Under the pieces are notes generated by a model. The model was not told the origin of the DNA and made no database searches. It saw only the letters and a list, made by a program, of their open reading frames with translations. The position numbers and the translations under genes are program-made. A stretch of DNA of 64,000 bases, taken from Holothuria scabra (lineage: Eukaryota; Echinodermata; Holothuroidea; Aspidochirotida; Holothuriidae). Positions within the stretch are counted from its first letter, which is position 1. The number at the start of each line of letters is the position of its first letter. Below, in pieces: positions 22,898 to 35,127 of the stretch. The DNA is taken from assembly GCA_037179385.1 (NCBI GenBank), contig CM074180.1, forward strand, positions 28,873,455 to 28,937,454. The letters run 5' to 3'.

Positions 22898-23088
22898 GGT
22901 CTCATAAGTCTCAGATGTCAGCTACAGTAGTGTGGAGAGAATTAGGGTCTAAGGATGGAGTTACAACAGACCCTGTTGCAACTTATCTATTGTGGAGATA
23001 TCTTTCTTTCTGCTCTGTTCAATTTATCATGGATTGGCCAAGCCAAGTAATACCTAACTGTGTGAGTTCAATTAGCACAGTACAGTAG

Positions 23089-23990
23089 GAAACTCTTGAG
23101 TCTCTGTGTTTTATTTTGATCAGTACAGAGCCATGCAGTGTTTACTTGTGGATTTGTAGGTGTGACTAAATGTTATTTGCATTACTTGAGCAGTTTAGAG
23201 GTACACCATATATAAGGTATTAATTTTATCTTACTGCCTAATCCTAAAAGAATGCACAGTCCAGGCTTTCATGATATGAGAAAATATGCAGTGATATTTA
23301 GATCTACCATAAAACTATATCAAATGTACTATAGATCTACATGAAAAATCACAAACATTTTGTCTTCACTATTCTCTTCTTCCTTCCATTCAATTTTGCA
23401 ATGTAAAGAGGTTTAGGAAACAGATAACAAATAAAATGTGGTTGAACTTTGAGTTCCTGTTTTTAACAGACAAAACAGGCTGTGTGTACTTCACGATGTT
23501 CTAGTTTTTTTTTTTTTTTCAAATTGCTCTGTTTTCTTTCTTTTTGTCTTTTATTATCAAAATATTGTTATGTATGAAAGAACAGGGTTAAACAACTCTT
23601 GACTTGTGCATTAATTTAAAACAGAATAATGCACTCTTGCTGAATTAATATTCAATCATTAATAAAAAAAACTACAACTTTGGTCTTACTGACTTTTTGC
23701 TCACACAATTGCAAAACTGCAGCCTTTGAGATTTCCAAACATAATTTTATATTTTATTTATTTATTCCTTGCTGAAAAATACAAGGTCAGATGACCTGTT
23801 GGGCAGTTGTTTAAATGATGGTGCTAAATTTTGTGCTTCCTTAGATCATTGTTTTGAATCAAATTACAGGTAGGTGACTTTTATACAGTCTATGTTCGAA
23901 TATTTTTATATTTCCACAATAGAAGCAAGTCACATTCAAACTCTAAATAAAATGCACAAACACTGGGACAAAATGAGTAACAATACTTAC
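23089..23990 (-). other. FAM98 intron 8, central part
   Basis: AT-rich with a T run at about 23507-23519. No exon or repeat partner was recognised. Confidence 0.4.
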
Positions 23991-24073
23991 TGATCCAATA
24001 AGTACTTTATTGATGGCACACTGAGTGTTTCTCCTAGCTACCCCAGAGCTGGTCTTCTTTAGTTTTGCTAGAT
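23991..24073 (-). CDS. FAM98A: FAM98 exon 8
   Basis: It encodes LAKLKKTSSGVARRNTQCAI, then NKVLIGS, matching the family block 'L.K...TSSG..REKTACAINKVLMG'. The acceptor is gggctttcgtag and the donor is tca|gtaagt. The phase is 1 in and 0 out, joining VPDRGGRP of exon 9 exactly as in vertebrate FAM98A. Confidence 0.93.
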
Positions 24074-24225
24074 CTACGAAAGCCCAAGAGAGAAAAATAA
24101 CATAATTGGTCACAAAAATTCTTATGTTATGGTGAAAGATTTTTAAATCTCATTTTTGGAACACATTGTATACACTAATTCTTTATCAGTTAAAATACAT
24201 GCTGACTGTGTGTAATAAACAACAA

Positions 24226-24639
24226 TTACAGGTAATATATACAATGTATACATATCATATCACTACCTCCCCACACTGAAGTGACCCACAAGTTTAGTTG
24301 TCCCACCAGAGGACTTTGGACATCTGGTGGGCCATACAACCAGTTTAACATGCTGCAAAAGTATGCCTCCCACCCAGTATTTGGAGGGATTAGAACCTCT
24401 GGAGCAAGACCACCTCCACACTTCCTAATGAACAATCCTGATGCTTGGGAAGGTTTCTTTGCACACCAAACAGAGAGACATGCCAAAGGATAGTAAAGCC
24501 AAACCTCATTACAAGGGAATATGGGTATTTTCCGAAAGGATTTGTTAGCAGGGGCTACACATGGGCAAGCCAATCTGGAATTTGCCCATGTAAGATCACA
24601 CCAATCGGGTGTGGTGGGTAGATTGGGGGCAAGAGTCAT
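24226..24639 (-). other. Unassigned 137-codon open frame in FAM98 intron 7
   Basis: An open frame unusually long for this AT-rich sequence, with a higher GC content than its surroundings and many Trp, Cys and Pro residues. No domain is recognised. It is bracketed by no obvious splice sites and has no recognised partner in the window. It could be a remnant of a repeat or chance. Confidence 0.2.
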
Positions 24640-25484
24640 GCAGAGCTGGCACCATTACCTGTGCATTCCTAGGAATCCCAACAGAAAAGTCTAACAGAGG
24701 AGAGTATAAAGAAGAACTATGAGGAACTTTTACTTCCAAAATTGTGGACACCCGTACTTGTGTTTTAAAACAAGAGAAAATGTTTTGAGTTTGGAATTTT
24801 CATTCAAGTGCCAAAGACAATTTCAAAGATTTCTATACTTGGATCAATTATACGGAAATTGAGTGGTGACGCTGCAATATTTATTAGATGATCATAATGC
24901 TGACAGCATGCTAAATACAGAAAAAAAGACACTGAGCATGCATATGAATGAATTTAATAACCTCACACTGGGACCATCACAACAATTTCAGTTTGGCATG
25001 CAGCCTTTAATTCCTGAGTGAATGGGAGTTAAATGAATTTGACTTTCATTGTTCATCTGGAGGAATTTTTTTAAAGTTTATGAAACATTTAGAAGCAAAA
25101 ACAACAACCTATAGATTCTGCAGACTGACCTTGAATGCAAATTTTTTTGTGAAGTTTGAAATTTTACAAGGAAGAGGCTTTTCTTCAAAGAGCTGCCAAA
25201 ATAATGGTGGTAGTTGTCTCAAGATTTGCTGGGTTTCTAAAGGGATTGACAGCTAAGGACATTGGCAAATATACTGAATCAGCAGTGAACCGAACATCTG
25301 TCAATCAAATATGTAACTTGAAAAAAAATTTTAAGAACATACAGTATCTAAAATATATGGACCAGTTACTCTCCTTAAACAGTTTCCTCATCAAAGGTAG
25401 AAAGCGAATCTCTCAAATAAACCATTAAGTATACCACATCAGATAGATTTACTTCATAAATATTCATTAGAAAGTTAAACAAAC

Positions 25485-25584
25485 CCTCTCTTGCAGCCAT
25501 TAATGATGCTAATGTTACATTGCTCTCTGCTGTCAATGCTTTCCTTTTAGGTTGGAACACAGCAGCTAGTTTATCCTCCTTGCC
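25485..25584 (-). CDS. FAM98A: FAM98 exon 7
   Basis: It encodes GKEDKLAAVFQPKRKALTAE, then SNVTLASLMAARE. The FQPKR/YQPKR and LLAARE motifs are conserved in FAM98 proteins. The acceptor is cattccttgaag and the donor is gagag|gtttgt. The plus strand also carries a ttgcag word here, but the frame, conservation and phase all support the minus strand. Confidence 0.92.
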
Positions 25585-25719
25585 CTTCAAGGAATGAGAA
25601 AAACAAAGTTACATGTGATAAGGAATTTTCAACAAAACAGTTTTAAGTAGTGCTACAAAGACCTTAGTATCCTGCAAGGCTGTATAATCAGTGTTCCAAT
25701 GAGGTTAGGTATGATGGAG

Positions 25720-25930
25720 TTTTGCGGCCCAGTTTCCAACCAACTGGTTCAAGTCGAGCTGGTCAGATGTGGCTCACTGGCATGTTTTCCCTTCTCCATT
25801 GCTTATGCTGAGCAGCAAACACAATGACAGTAGGTTTTAAAGTCTTCGGTATGACCCAGCCAGGACTCGAACTCCCGACCTCCTGACTGCATGTCTGATG
25901 CTCTGGCCACTTGACCATGCAGTTGGTCAG
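25720..25930 (-). mobile_element. tRNA-derived SINE copy, best-preserved promoter boxes
   Basis: The minus-strand head reads ggtcaagtggccagagcatc (A box region) and, further on, gggagttcgagtcctggct, with a perfect B box GTTCGAGTCC. The body follows with 'actgtcattgtgtttgctgctcagcataagcaatgg' and the end with 'ggttggaaactgggcc'. The head is not a functional tRNA, because no acceptor stem partner is present. Confidence 0.75.
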
Positions 25931-26594
25931 TGCTCCAATGAGATATGACTCAAGCTAGTACCATTTAGAATCTTCTAACTCACAGAGATTTTAAAAGTAA
26001 TTCCTGAGAGACATAAAATAGTGACTGCAACCAATGACTTGGTCTAAGATCTATAAATATCCAGACCTTACATTTGTAAATGGAAGCAGGTGTGATAACT
26101 GTCCACAACCCTACTAAAGTAGTAGTAAGTTACAAAAGTAGTATTCTATTAACAAGTTCCAAAAGAGTAGCGAATCATTTTCATTAAAACCATTCACCAT
26201 TGTTTTAATTTAAACTCTACAACAAAGATATTTCTTCGCCATTCAGAACAAGAAAGATCCAAAGAAAAACTTAAGAATGTTCTATTCCACTGAACTGACC
26301 AAATAGTTACAAACATAGCAGGGCCCAAAATAAGTGGCTGCACCAATAGCCAGCCATGCATGTCAGATCTTTCCCAATTGATGCTGTGCCCCTAAAAATA
26401 TGTCCTATGATATAACAGGACTACAACCAAATTAATTTTTTTGCTGTGTCCTTTTTCAAGATTATTTTTTTCAGCCCTGCCATACAACTATGTGCATACA
26501 ACTATGCACTCCGCCCGCCATGGCTCTACACTTTTTGCAGCTCGGTCTAAAATGTAATTATTACTTTAGTTGAACAAGACCAACATTTTCATAC

Positions 26595-26711
26595 CTTTGC
26601 TCTATCAGACCACTTGAAGGACTGCACAGTAACATCAAGCCTTTTTAGCAACATCTTCCGTCTGAGAGAATACTCGCTTCTCATCTTTTCATTGATTTTG
26701 GCCAGTTTTGC
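26595..26711 (-). CDS. FAM98A: FAM98 exon 6
   Basis: It encodes AKLAKINEKMRSEYSLRRKM, then LLKRLDVTVQSFKWSDRAK. The block RRKML.KRLDVTVQSF.WSDRAK is the most conserved part of the FAM98 family. The acceptor gtcattttag is short but the donor (aag|gtatga) is good. Phase 0 on both sides. Confidence 0.95.
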
Positions 26712-27319
26712 CTAAAATGACAACAAAATTCTTCTATGAGAATGACTTGAAAATATCTCCATCACTGGAATTTTTCAATCAAGACACATTCCCTTAAACA
26801 AGAAATTCATTCATACTTTGTAACATCCTCAATTTCTAGTGGTTCACAGTCATTAGGTGAAAAGTTCATTATCTTGGGATAACAGGATACAGATCAACAC
26901 ACTAATCTTAGGATACTCCATTTTACTTGAGTTGATTATGTTTCAATGTGGTTACTTACAAATGAGACTTTGACACTTTGTTTTTATTAATGGTCTTTTT
27001 TAATCAAAACTTGCTTTGTATAAATGAACAAGGTTAAACGACTCTGGACCTGTGCTAAATGCACTCTAAAAGTCATAGAGTGCTTCACTTCACAACATAA
27101 TTGGTAAGCCACGTCCACTTCACATGACAACATAATTGGTAAGCTACGCCAGGCACCAGGCAAAAAATCAACAGCGTTTCAGTGCAACAGTTACATGTGG
27201 GTCATCAGCTGATTCTCAGCTAGCTACACTAAATGGGTATTACATTAAAATTTTGCCCATCAAAAGGGCGGGGCTTGTGACATCAGTGAAAGCAGTCTGT
27301 AAATTGCCTTAACCTTTGA

Positions 27320-27544
27320 TCATGCATTATCCGAAGCTGATGCACAGTACACTGTTGTTGAACCTTTAAATAGTTCATCTTCAGCCCGAGTATTCCAGCC
27401 ATAAGTCATAACATTTGCATAACACCAAGAATATTTCTTTCCTTCATTAACTAAAAACATATCTAACAGCACTTCTTCAACTGGAAATGGCTTCAGTTGT
27501 GGATGCGCTATATATGTAAGGCCTGTCATCCTCATCTTCTTCAA
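27320..27544 (-). other. Unassigned open frame in FAM98 intron 5
   Basis: A 74-codon frame with a coding-like composition (LTYIAHPQLKPFPVEEVLLD, then GKKYSWCYANVMTYGWNTRA). It lies between FAM98 exons 5 and 6 but its ends do not show splice sites that fit the gene. It may be a decayed fragment of another gene or transposon. Not identified. Confidence 0.2.
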
Positions 27545-27730
27545 AATGTAACATTGGTATAGGTTATAGCTTCAAACAAGGCTAAAAGTAATAAGTTTCC
27601 CAACATTCTATCTGAAACAACAGACAAAACAAATTTAAATTTTATGCCCAAACTACTTGTGTGATTTACCTTCATCACCTGTTGCAATTACAATTTTTAT
27701 CAATAAAGAGAGATATTACTTATCACTCAC

Positions 27731-27922
27731 CCACTGTTGTTCACTCAAAGTTGTCTGGAGAAGCGGTTTTCCAATTCCATGTTTTGATTTGTTCATTGCT
27801 GCTCTAAGTTGAGATTCAAGTTTTGTAAACAGGAGCTCTGAGGTTATATTTGGAGGTGGTTTGGAAAGTTTGAGACTCTGACAAACTTGTTTCAAATATT
27901 TACTGGACAGATCCCAGTGTTG
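27731..27922 (-). CDS. FAM98A: FAM98 exon 5
   Basis: It encodes QHWDLSSKYLKQVCQSLKLS, KPPPNITSELLFTKLESQL, then HGIGKPLLQTTLSEQQW. The 'L.L.KPP' and 'IGKPLL' motifs fit FAM98. The acceptor is ttcccctcag and the donor tgg|gtgagt. Phase 0 on both sides. Confidence 0.94.
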
Positions 27923-29086
27923 CTGAGGGGAAAATGTTATTAAATTATGTCTTAGTTTATGTCACCTTGCTAGTTTGACCTTTCGTTATTTTTCCTCTTA
28001 CTTGTAGAGAGCAAAAAATTTAAAATTTAGAAATGTCAATTTCAGGTAGATGTATTAAAGTAGCAAATCTGTCATCTGTATACACCACCACTTCACAATA
28101 TCATCAAGAAGGCTCCTCTTAAACAGCACAATACAACATAATAAATAGCTGGATTCCACAAAAACATACTTTCCAAATATGAATATTGAACTGATTCTTT
28201 ACTTATGAAATAATTTAACGGAATGTCCCTCCACTTTGTGCTCAAGTCAAGACAAATCTACCGTATTTGATGTAGGTTGACTGAAGTGTAGCCATTAATT
28301 TTTATTAAACATTTCATTTCCTGCAAGGTATTGAATTATACTGTAGTTGGTGCACATCCACTAAAAATAGGAAAAAACATTGATAACAGGAGAAAATTTC
28401 ACACTTTCAAAACCTTGAAACTTAAGATATATACAGGCATAAATGCTTGAGTAGGTGCCTTGTACGTTTTTACCAAAAAGGTAGGTCACTGTAGGCCCTT
28501 ATTGTTGTACTACAAGAAAGAATACCTTTCACCAAAATTTCAAATGATGCAGTGTTCATTACTCTTGTAATAATTTAGGAAGCAGAACTTTATCAGTTCT
28601 ACCATGTTGTCTTCTAAAGGTACATGACTAGCTTCTAGCTATTAGCCGTTGGTAGTACATTTAATTTAAGCTCTATTTCTTCCTAAATCATTGTTACTCA
28701 TATACTTTTTTGAGGGCCTTCTTTGCAAACACCAAGAGCCTAGAAATTTATCTCTTCTGCAAATACACCACGCTCAATGATCTGTATGAGTTTTTTATAA
28801 CGTCTTTTGCTATGTACAGACTAAGCAACCCAATGCAACTGTATATAGTTAGTTACGTAACAGGAAAGCAAAGAGGCAGCTTTAAGTACGTGATTGCGAT
28901 GTGAGAGTAAGTGAACTGTTTAGCAAAGGTACCAAGAGGAAAACCCACCCTGGCAGGCAAACGGCAGCTTTTTCGAAGCTACCTTGAACTCTGATTGGTA
29001 AAATGTAGGCATGCATTTTCTATCAATACATGGTTTTGACCTAACAAAAGCTTGGACCCTTTAAATAAAAACTTTATTTAACTTAC

Positions 29087-29163
29087 ATCCTCATCCACCT
29101 CCATCTTGTTCTCATCATCCCCTGATATCATTGTAGCAGCTTGCAGTTCCGTTACCAAAAAGT
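29087..29163 (-). CDS. FAM98A: FAM98 exon 4
   Basis: It encodes (D)FLVTELQAATMISGDDENKM and EVDED. The family has 'LLLLTYLISELEAARM' at this junction, so the exon 3/4 splice (LLLL-D-FLVTELQAA) is well supported. The donor gat|gtaagt is strong and the acceptor tattttcaaaag is weaker. Confidence 0.9.
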
Positions 29164-30843
29164 CTTTTGAAAATAAACAAGAGGATAAACTGTCGTAATA
29201 AAATCAAAAGCAATGGACACCTTGAAACAAAATAAAAAATGTAGTGGAACAAGCATACCTTACTAAAGACTAAAAGTGCTTACTAACATGTTTACAGGAC
29301 TAATTCCAAAGTTCCAATTTTTCCATATCCTCAAAAGTCAAAGATAAAATTCTGTGTTCTATTTTCAGATTTTGTGGGCAAAACAGATACAAGGCATGAT
29401 TTATTTCCTTCCAGTGTCTAACATCTATTTTCCTCAGCCTTGAACACATAAAATAAACTCTGTACCTTCATTTGTTTTTGAATATTCATAATTTTCCTTT
29501 TTTTTGAAGAGATATCATTGCGCTAAATTTTTGTGTCCTCTATTTTCTATCTAAACTTAATTTTCAATTTTCTTTTCCACTTTATCAATGAACACCTGTT
29601 ATCATCTACATGCAGACATGCAGAGTATATCAAACAAGCAATTTAGGCACACCAAACTCCACAAAATTTTGAAATTTACATCTAAATTATTTTAAAATTA
29701 TTTTTAAGTCATAAATTATTATTTAAATCAAGGTTGACAATCAAAATCAATTTCTATATTTCCCTTAGGAAATTGTCATTGTCTGATACATTCTTTGCCC
29801 CTTTCTCTCTCCCTTGACTATTTCAATCATTTAACCAGAAGACCACAAGGCTCAGTGATTCCTTGCTGAAAGAAAATTCATGCCTTTTGACCTCTGGTAA
29901 CCCCAAATGGCTTCTGACAACCCTAAATATCTAGCATTACCCTTCCCCATATGTTGGGGCATTGCAAACAATGTTTCTTAATATTTCCTCCAGTAACATC
30001 AAAATTATAAATAAATTTAATGCAAAGTTAAATACTATGCTGCATTGATATCTAAGATTTCCCATTGTGCACCTTATCTCTGAACAAATTTCACAACTTG
30101 AATATAAGTATCTTCCACATGTAATGCGATTGAGATGCAGTTTTCACCTCCTGAAAGAGAAAAATTTTTTTGCACATTATAAAGTCAATGACTTTTGTCT
30201 CCGAGAAATTCCTTTAAAGGTGATTGACTAACATCTAATTAACACATGATGGCAAAAGACGTACTTCTTTGATCAACACTCGGTTAAATCTTCCACCTAC
30301 TGAAGTTAATTCCAAATATTAATGTTAAATTAATTCCCATGTTTTCCTACCACCAACACTGAATAGCTGCACCTCTTTTAGTTTCCAGGGATGGGTTACC
30401 AGGATTGGGTTAGGCATTAGGGTACCTGAAATTGGGGTGGCAGGGTGGACATGTTCTGGGGTTGGGAGGGGGGGTTGACTATGCTAGGTGTAAAAGTTTG
30501 TTCAGCTTATACAAATGTGGCATTTACTTTCTTTCTATGTACAGTAACTTTGTGTTTTGTTTCTCTTCAGGAGTGACACTTCTCGATAAGCCCCAAATGG
30601 TTTCTAAGTGTACTCCCTATCCCACCATTTGTTATTTATCAGTTTATGCTACTCGTAAATTTCTGGGTTGAGATAAACCGAATAAATGAATGAATAGATG
30701 TTAATTCTCTTGATAAGAGAATTGTGCATCATGATCTTATTACATATGTGATACACTGATTTCTTTCAAGAAGGCAGAAGAAGACTCCATTTTTGTAGGT
30801 ATTCATGGAAACATTTTACAATCCACCTCCTTTACTGACTTAC

Positions 30844-30978
30844 CTAAAAGTAACAAACGATTGCGCTTGTTCCCAAACCGGTTAACCATCTCTCCTTTCA
30901 TAAGGCAGTCAATAGGACAGTGAAGTTCAGACAGCAAGCCACTCAACTCTAGCTCAAATGTTTCAGCATCTTCAGCAC
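30844..30978 (-). CDS. FAM98A: FAM98 exon 3
   Basis: It encodes AEDAETFELELSGLLSELHC, PIDCLMKGEMVNRFGNKRN, RLLLL. The family reads 'FQLEVSGLLGEMNCPY..LTSGDVTKRL...NCLLLL'. The acceptor is gtttatatgtag and the donor ttag|gtaagt. Phase is 1 in, 1 out. Confidence 0.94.
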
Positions 30979-32101
30979 CTACATATAAACATGAAAAATG
31001 ACGGAGATGAAAGTTTTGCATGTTCGTTAAATTCATGCTTTTTACAGTGAAATTATGCAGATAAATCAGAACAATCAAGTGATGGTCTGATCAAGTTGGC
31101 CATAACTGGAGTTTGTCAGCTTTAATCTTTCCACTTCTTTGATTAATTGTATCATGGATGATTGTACACTGAAATACCCCTTGATTCTTTCAACTTCAGG
31201 ACCCCAATTATGGCTACTTTCACTAGCTGCTTGAGTTTGTCTACAAGGGACAGGAACCATGCAGTTCTAATGGGTATCTGAATGTACGTTTAAATGATTA
31301 CATGAACTTTCTGAAATTCCCCAAACAATTTGTCAAGTGCTTCAATTTGTACTGTCTCTCCGTCTCTAGTTCCACCATGCAACTTGTCAAGGGTTGCAGA
31401 AAACATCTTCAAACTACATAGAAATGGGGTGGCCACTGGTTAAGGAGACCTTAATTCTTCCTTAGTGATTGGTTTTATCAGTAGGCTTGTGATCCTCAAG
31501 CATCATACAGCATAAAGGCTTTGTGCAGCACGTCTTTAGGGACAGTACTCAGTTCTGTTTAGTTGAATAATTAACATGCCCAGCAACATGTAATAAAAAG
31601 AAAAAAAAAAAGAAATTCATATCCCCAACCGTGGGCACTGTCCATGCATATTTGCCTAGTGCCTTTGTCTTGCTGTTTCCTCTGTGAGTTGGGGATTGTA
31701 GGATATTACCATCGTACTGTATTCTCTACCTATCAAAAAGGTGACTAAAGGAAAGGGCTTGAACCAACCTGCACTGTATTTGCAATAAAACTTGAACAAG
31801 TTTGGTTCAAATAGAGTGCAGATATGTTGAAATACATGAAACCATATATTTGAACCTTTTTATCTCACTGGCGCTATTGTATAAACTGATACATTTCCTC
31901 CTTGGTGAGTTGTAAAATCCCCATTTATCTACCTTACTAACTAACACTGGGGACTGGGTATTTAACACTAAGTCACAAAGGATTAAAAATACATGCATAT
32001 TTTTCTTCTTTTGAAATTTTTGGAAGTAGTACTAACCTAAATGGAGGTAGTACTAACCTAAACAAACAGATAATTGGATTACACATGTATACAATACTTA
32101 C

Positions 32102-32250
32102 TTGTTGTAGGTGAGACTGTGGCCTCTATGTTCTCAAGCTTACAAAGTTTTTGAGCTACCCATGCAACAAGACTGGTAAACATTGGAGAGCTTGGCCCAC
32201 CTTCCAATGCTTTATTGAACTCAACTTCTTCAAACAATTCTCCTTCATAC
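32102..32250 (-). CDS. FAM98A: FAM98 exon 2
   Basis: It encodes YEGELFEEVEFNKALEGGPS, SPMFTSLVAWVAQKLCKLEN, IEATVSPTT. The family block is 'LGYKGPL.E...L..AV..G.SSPEFTKLCAWL...L'. The acceptor is cttctatttag and the donor acaa|gtaagt. It completes the Gly codon left open by exon 1. Confidence 0.95.
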
Positions 32251-34700
32251 CTAAATAGAAGATACAAATCAAAATTAAATGTCATACTACACTAAAAAGG
32301 GAAAAGAGTTGTAAACGTCACTTATGTCCAAGAAATAATCTGTCAATATCAACCTTCTTAAAAGGTCCTAACAAAGGGGAAAGTGACTGAATCATACTGT
32401 ATGTCAATTGTACCCTGCAACACTACCTCAAATTTAATTAACTATTTAAATTAAATACTTATTTATTTACTATTTATTATTTACTAAATCAACTCGCTAA
32501 TTAACTATTAACTACTTATTTTAATAACCAAACAGCCAAAGTTTTGAGCCGTGGTAATGTCACACCACCAAGAAAATGGCAGATTTATGACACTACTCCC
32601 ACAACTTCTGCTGCAGAAATTGATGTAATATACCGTAGGTGTAAAATGCCAAGTATTCAACTGTCCTCAAGTTTTTTATCACCTTTGACTGTTTTGGTCA
32701 ATATGCATAATAAATCTTATTAACAATCAAGGCTCTTTTAATTTGTGATTAAACAATCTCTTTCATTAGAATGCCATATTGATAGCACCACAGATCATTA
32801 ACTTTAAAATAATTTGTTACCACTACTAAAGTTTGTGTTTGATTTTTCTTTTTCAAATTTAAACTTTTTACAAGGACTTAAACATCTTGTGCATGGTTGT
32901 GAGGAGATAAATATCAAAGAAATTCTGATAATATGACAAAATTTGACTAATTCATTAGGAATAATCCAGTTTACAACATTTACATAGAACTTTTTTCCCA
33001 GAAAGAGTTACAGTGCTTCAAGAAAGGGGAAGTCAAAAATTGATTGAATACTTGCAATTGGCTCTCCTATTTTTGACCCCTAGCAGAGTATTTATGACTA
33101 ATTAGCATAATAAACACCAGTGAAAGTTATCACTATGTTTGTTAAACAACTACCTATTGTAATTCATCACCAATGTTCCAATAACTCAATTATTCCTTTA
33201 AAAACAATCCCTTTAAAAACATAGTATGCAGTCGCTATTTTGGTGTCTATTTGAAAAAGCATTTTAGAAGTTCCTCCATTATTTGCCAAATAACCATTTT
33301 TGAGAATTTCCCCTCATTTGCACAATCTTACAAATTTGTTGGAATGTTGCAGTAAATTGTCATGATATATATTTATAAAAGAATTTCTGGTCTTGACATA
33401 ACAATATTTTTTATGACGGGCCATGGTTTAGTCTATTGGCAAAAAATCACAATTTTTGTTGGTGTGGTATAATTTTAAGGCATCACCCCTTTTTAGGCCT
33501 ATCAACAACCAGGGTACATTCCAAGTAAAGCCCACACTGAAGGTATGCCAAGGTTTTCGTGATCATATGATGGGATTTTCTATGCAACTACAATGCTACA
33601 TAGCAATCTGCAGGAGTGCATACATACAGTATACATGTACATGTGTGATGCATACATGGTCATAGTACATTTGCAATGCATATGGTACACACAAAAGTAA
33701 ACAGCAATCCGTATGCCAAGTACATACTTATGCACAGGCTACATGTACCTAGAGCATACCATTCTTTGTCAATACAAGTACTGTTTAGCACAGTATACTG
33801 TTCATTTATCACACAAGAATTAACCAGCGCGCCAGAGGTACGGCTTGCCCACCACTTGGGTCAGAAGGAGTCGGTCATCACATTAAAGATCTTGGTGATG
33901 GATGCACAAAATGAAAACTGGATCAACATCAGTTATTTTTCAGACCACATTGTTCTCATTAGGTCCCAAAACCCAAGAGTCCCTGAACCCTCAACTTTTT
34001 TTTCCAAGAGTCCCATCAAATTTCTGAGAGTCCCATATTTTTGGAAGAGTCCCACTTCGTTTTGCCCTTATTCTGAATGCTAGAAGTGCAGACTGCACCA
34101 TTGACACCCAAACTTCACCTGCCAAAACAACTACGAGGGCATGAATTGCAGACAAGACAGTAGCCTGGATATGGATGAAAGTTTCCTGCATGCGCCATAA
34201 ATCACTCCCCGCGAACAATCAGTGATGCTCTGCAATTTCCATTCAGATATTCTGCCATGATATTTGCAACACGCCCCTATATAAAACTGGTCTGGCATTG
34301 ACAAGTGATGTTACTCTGAAAGCTGGACAACAGTGCAACGGAAGATGTAGCATGTACCGGCGATATCACAGAAATGGGCCACATTACTAATATTGGTCTA
34401 GTCGGAGAAAGTTTTCTGGTCGAGTCGAATACGAACTGCAGTGATAAGAAACTTTGGTAAAGCAGACTTCCTACATGGACTTTGTGAAGTGACATTGACA
34501 ATGAACATTTCAAGGCAATGGGCAACTTTTCAACACAAAAATTTCTATGCCTTCTTTCCAAAATTTTAAATGCGTTTTGCAAGCAAATCCCGTGCATTCC
34601 TGGGAGGCATAGGATTTGGTTTCAAGCGTCTCGAGTCATACTCGCGCGTCAGGGACTCGGGAGCTCGGGTTAGTGAGAACCCTGGATTAGCTTTACATCA
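32251..34700 (-). other. FAM98 intron 1, proximal half
   Basis: No exon was recognised. The stretch of about 33830-34680 is richer in G and C, with 'gagtccc' words repeated at 33979, 34009, 34029 and 34047. No family was identified. Confidence 0.35.
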
Positions 34701-34738
34701 ATGGCAGTGTTGTTTGTCAAGTTGAAGGAAATCTATTT

Positions 34739-35127
34739 AACATAACATAACGTAACATAACATAACATAACATAACATAACATAACATAACATAACATAA
34801 CATAACATAACATAACATAACATAACATAACATAACATAACATAACATAACATAACATAACATAACATAACATAACATAACATAATATAACATAACATAA
34901 CATAACATAACATAACATAACATAACATAACATAACATAACATAACATAACATAACATAACATAACATAACATAACATAACATAACATAACATAACATAA
35001 CATAACATAACATAACATAACATAACATAACATAACATAACATAACATAACATAACATAACATAACATAACATAACATAACATAACATAACATAACATAA
35101 CATAACATAACATAACATAACATAACA
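34739..35127 (-). repeat. (CATAA)n / (TTATG)n pentanucleotide array, ~390 bp
   Basis: Almost perfect CATAA repeats, about 78 copies, with a few variants (cgtaa near 34751, tataa near 34885). On the minus strand the array is preceded by 'gccctttaacctgttatg'. The same words end two plus-strand LINE-like 3' ends (38100-38165 and 49839-49900). This indicates that the array grew from the tandem 3' tail of such a retroelement. Long open frames across it are an artefact of a stop-free 5-mer. Confidence 0.9.

Larger units (their letters stand above)
27923..32101 (-). other. FAM98 introns 2-4
   Basis: Apart from exons 3 and 4 these introns are AT-rich and hold nothing I can identify. A segment at about 31066-31260 shares words (atggtctgatcaag.tgg.cataactgg and catggatgattgtacactg) with 39095-39160 and 41785-41900, which indicates another low-copy dispersed repeat. 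Confidence 0.4.

Noticed and set aside
25720..25930. A genuine tRNA gene
   Set aside because: A and B boxes are present but the acceptor and anticodon stems cannot be closed, and the same head recurs with the SINE body elsewhere.
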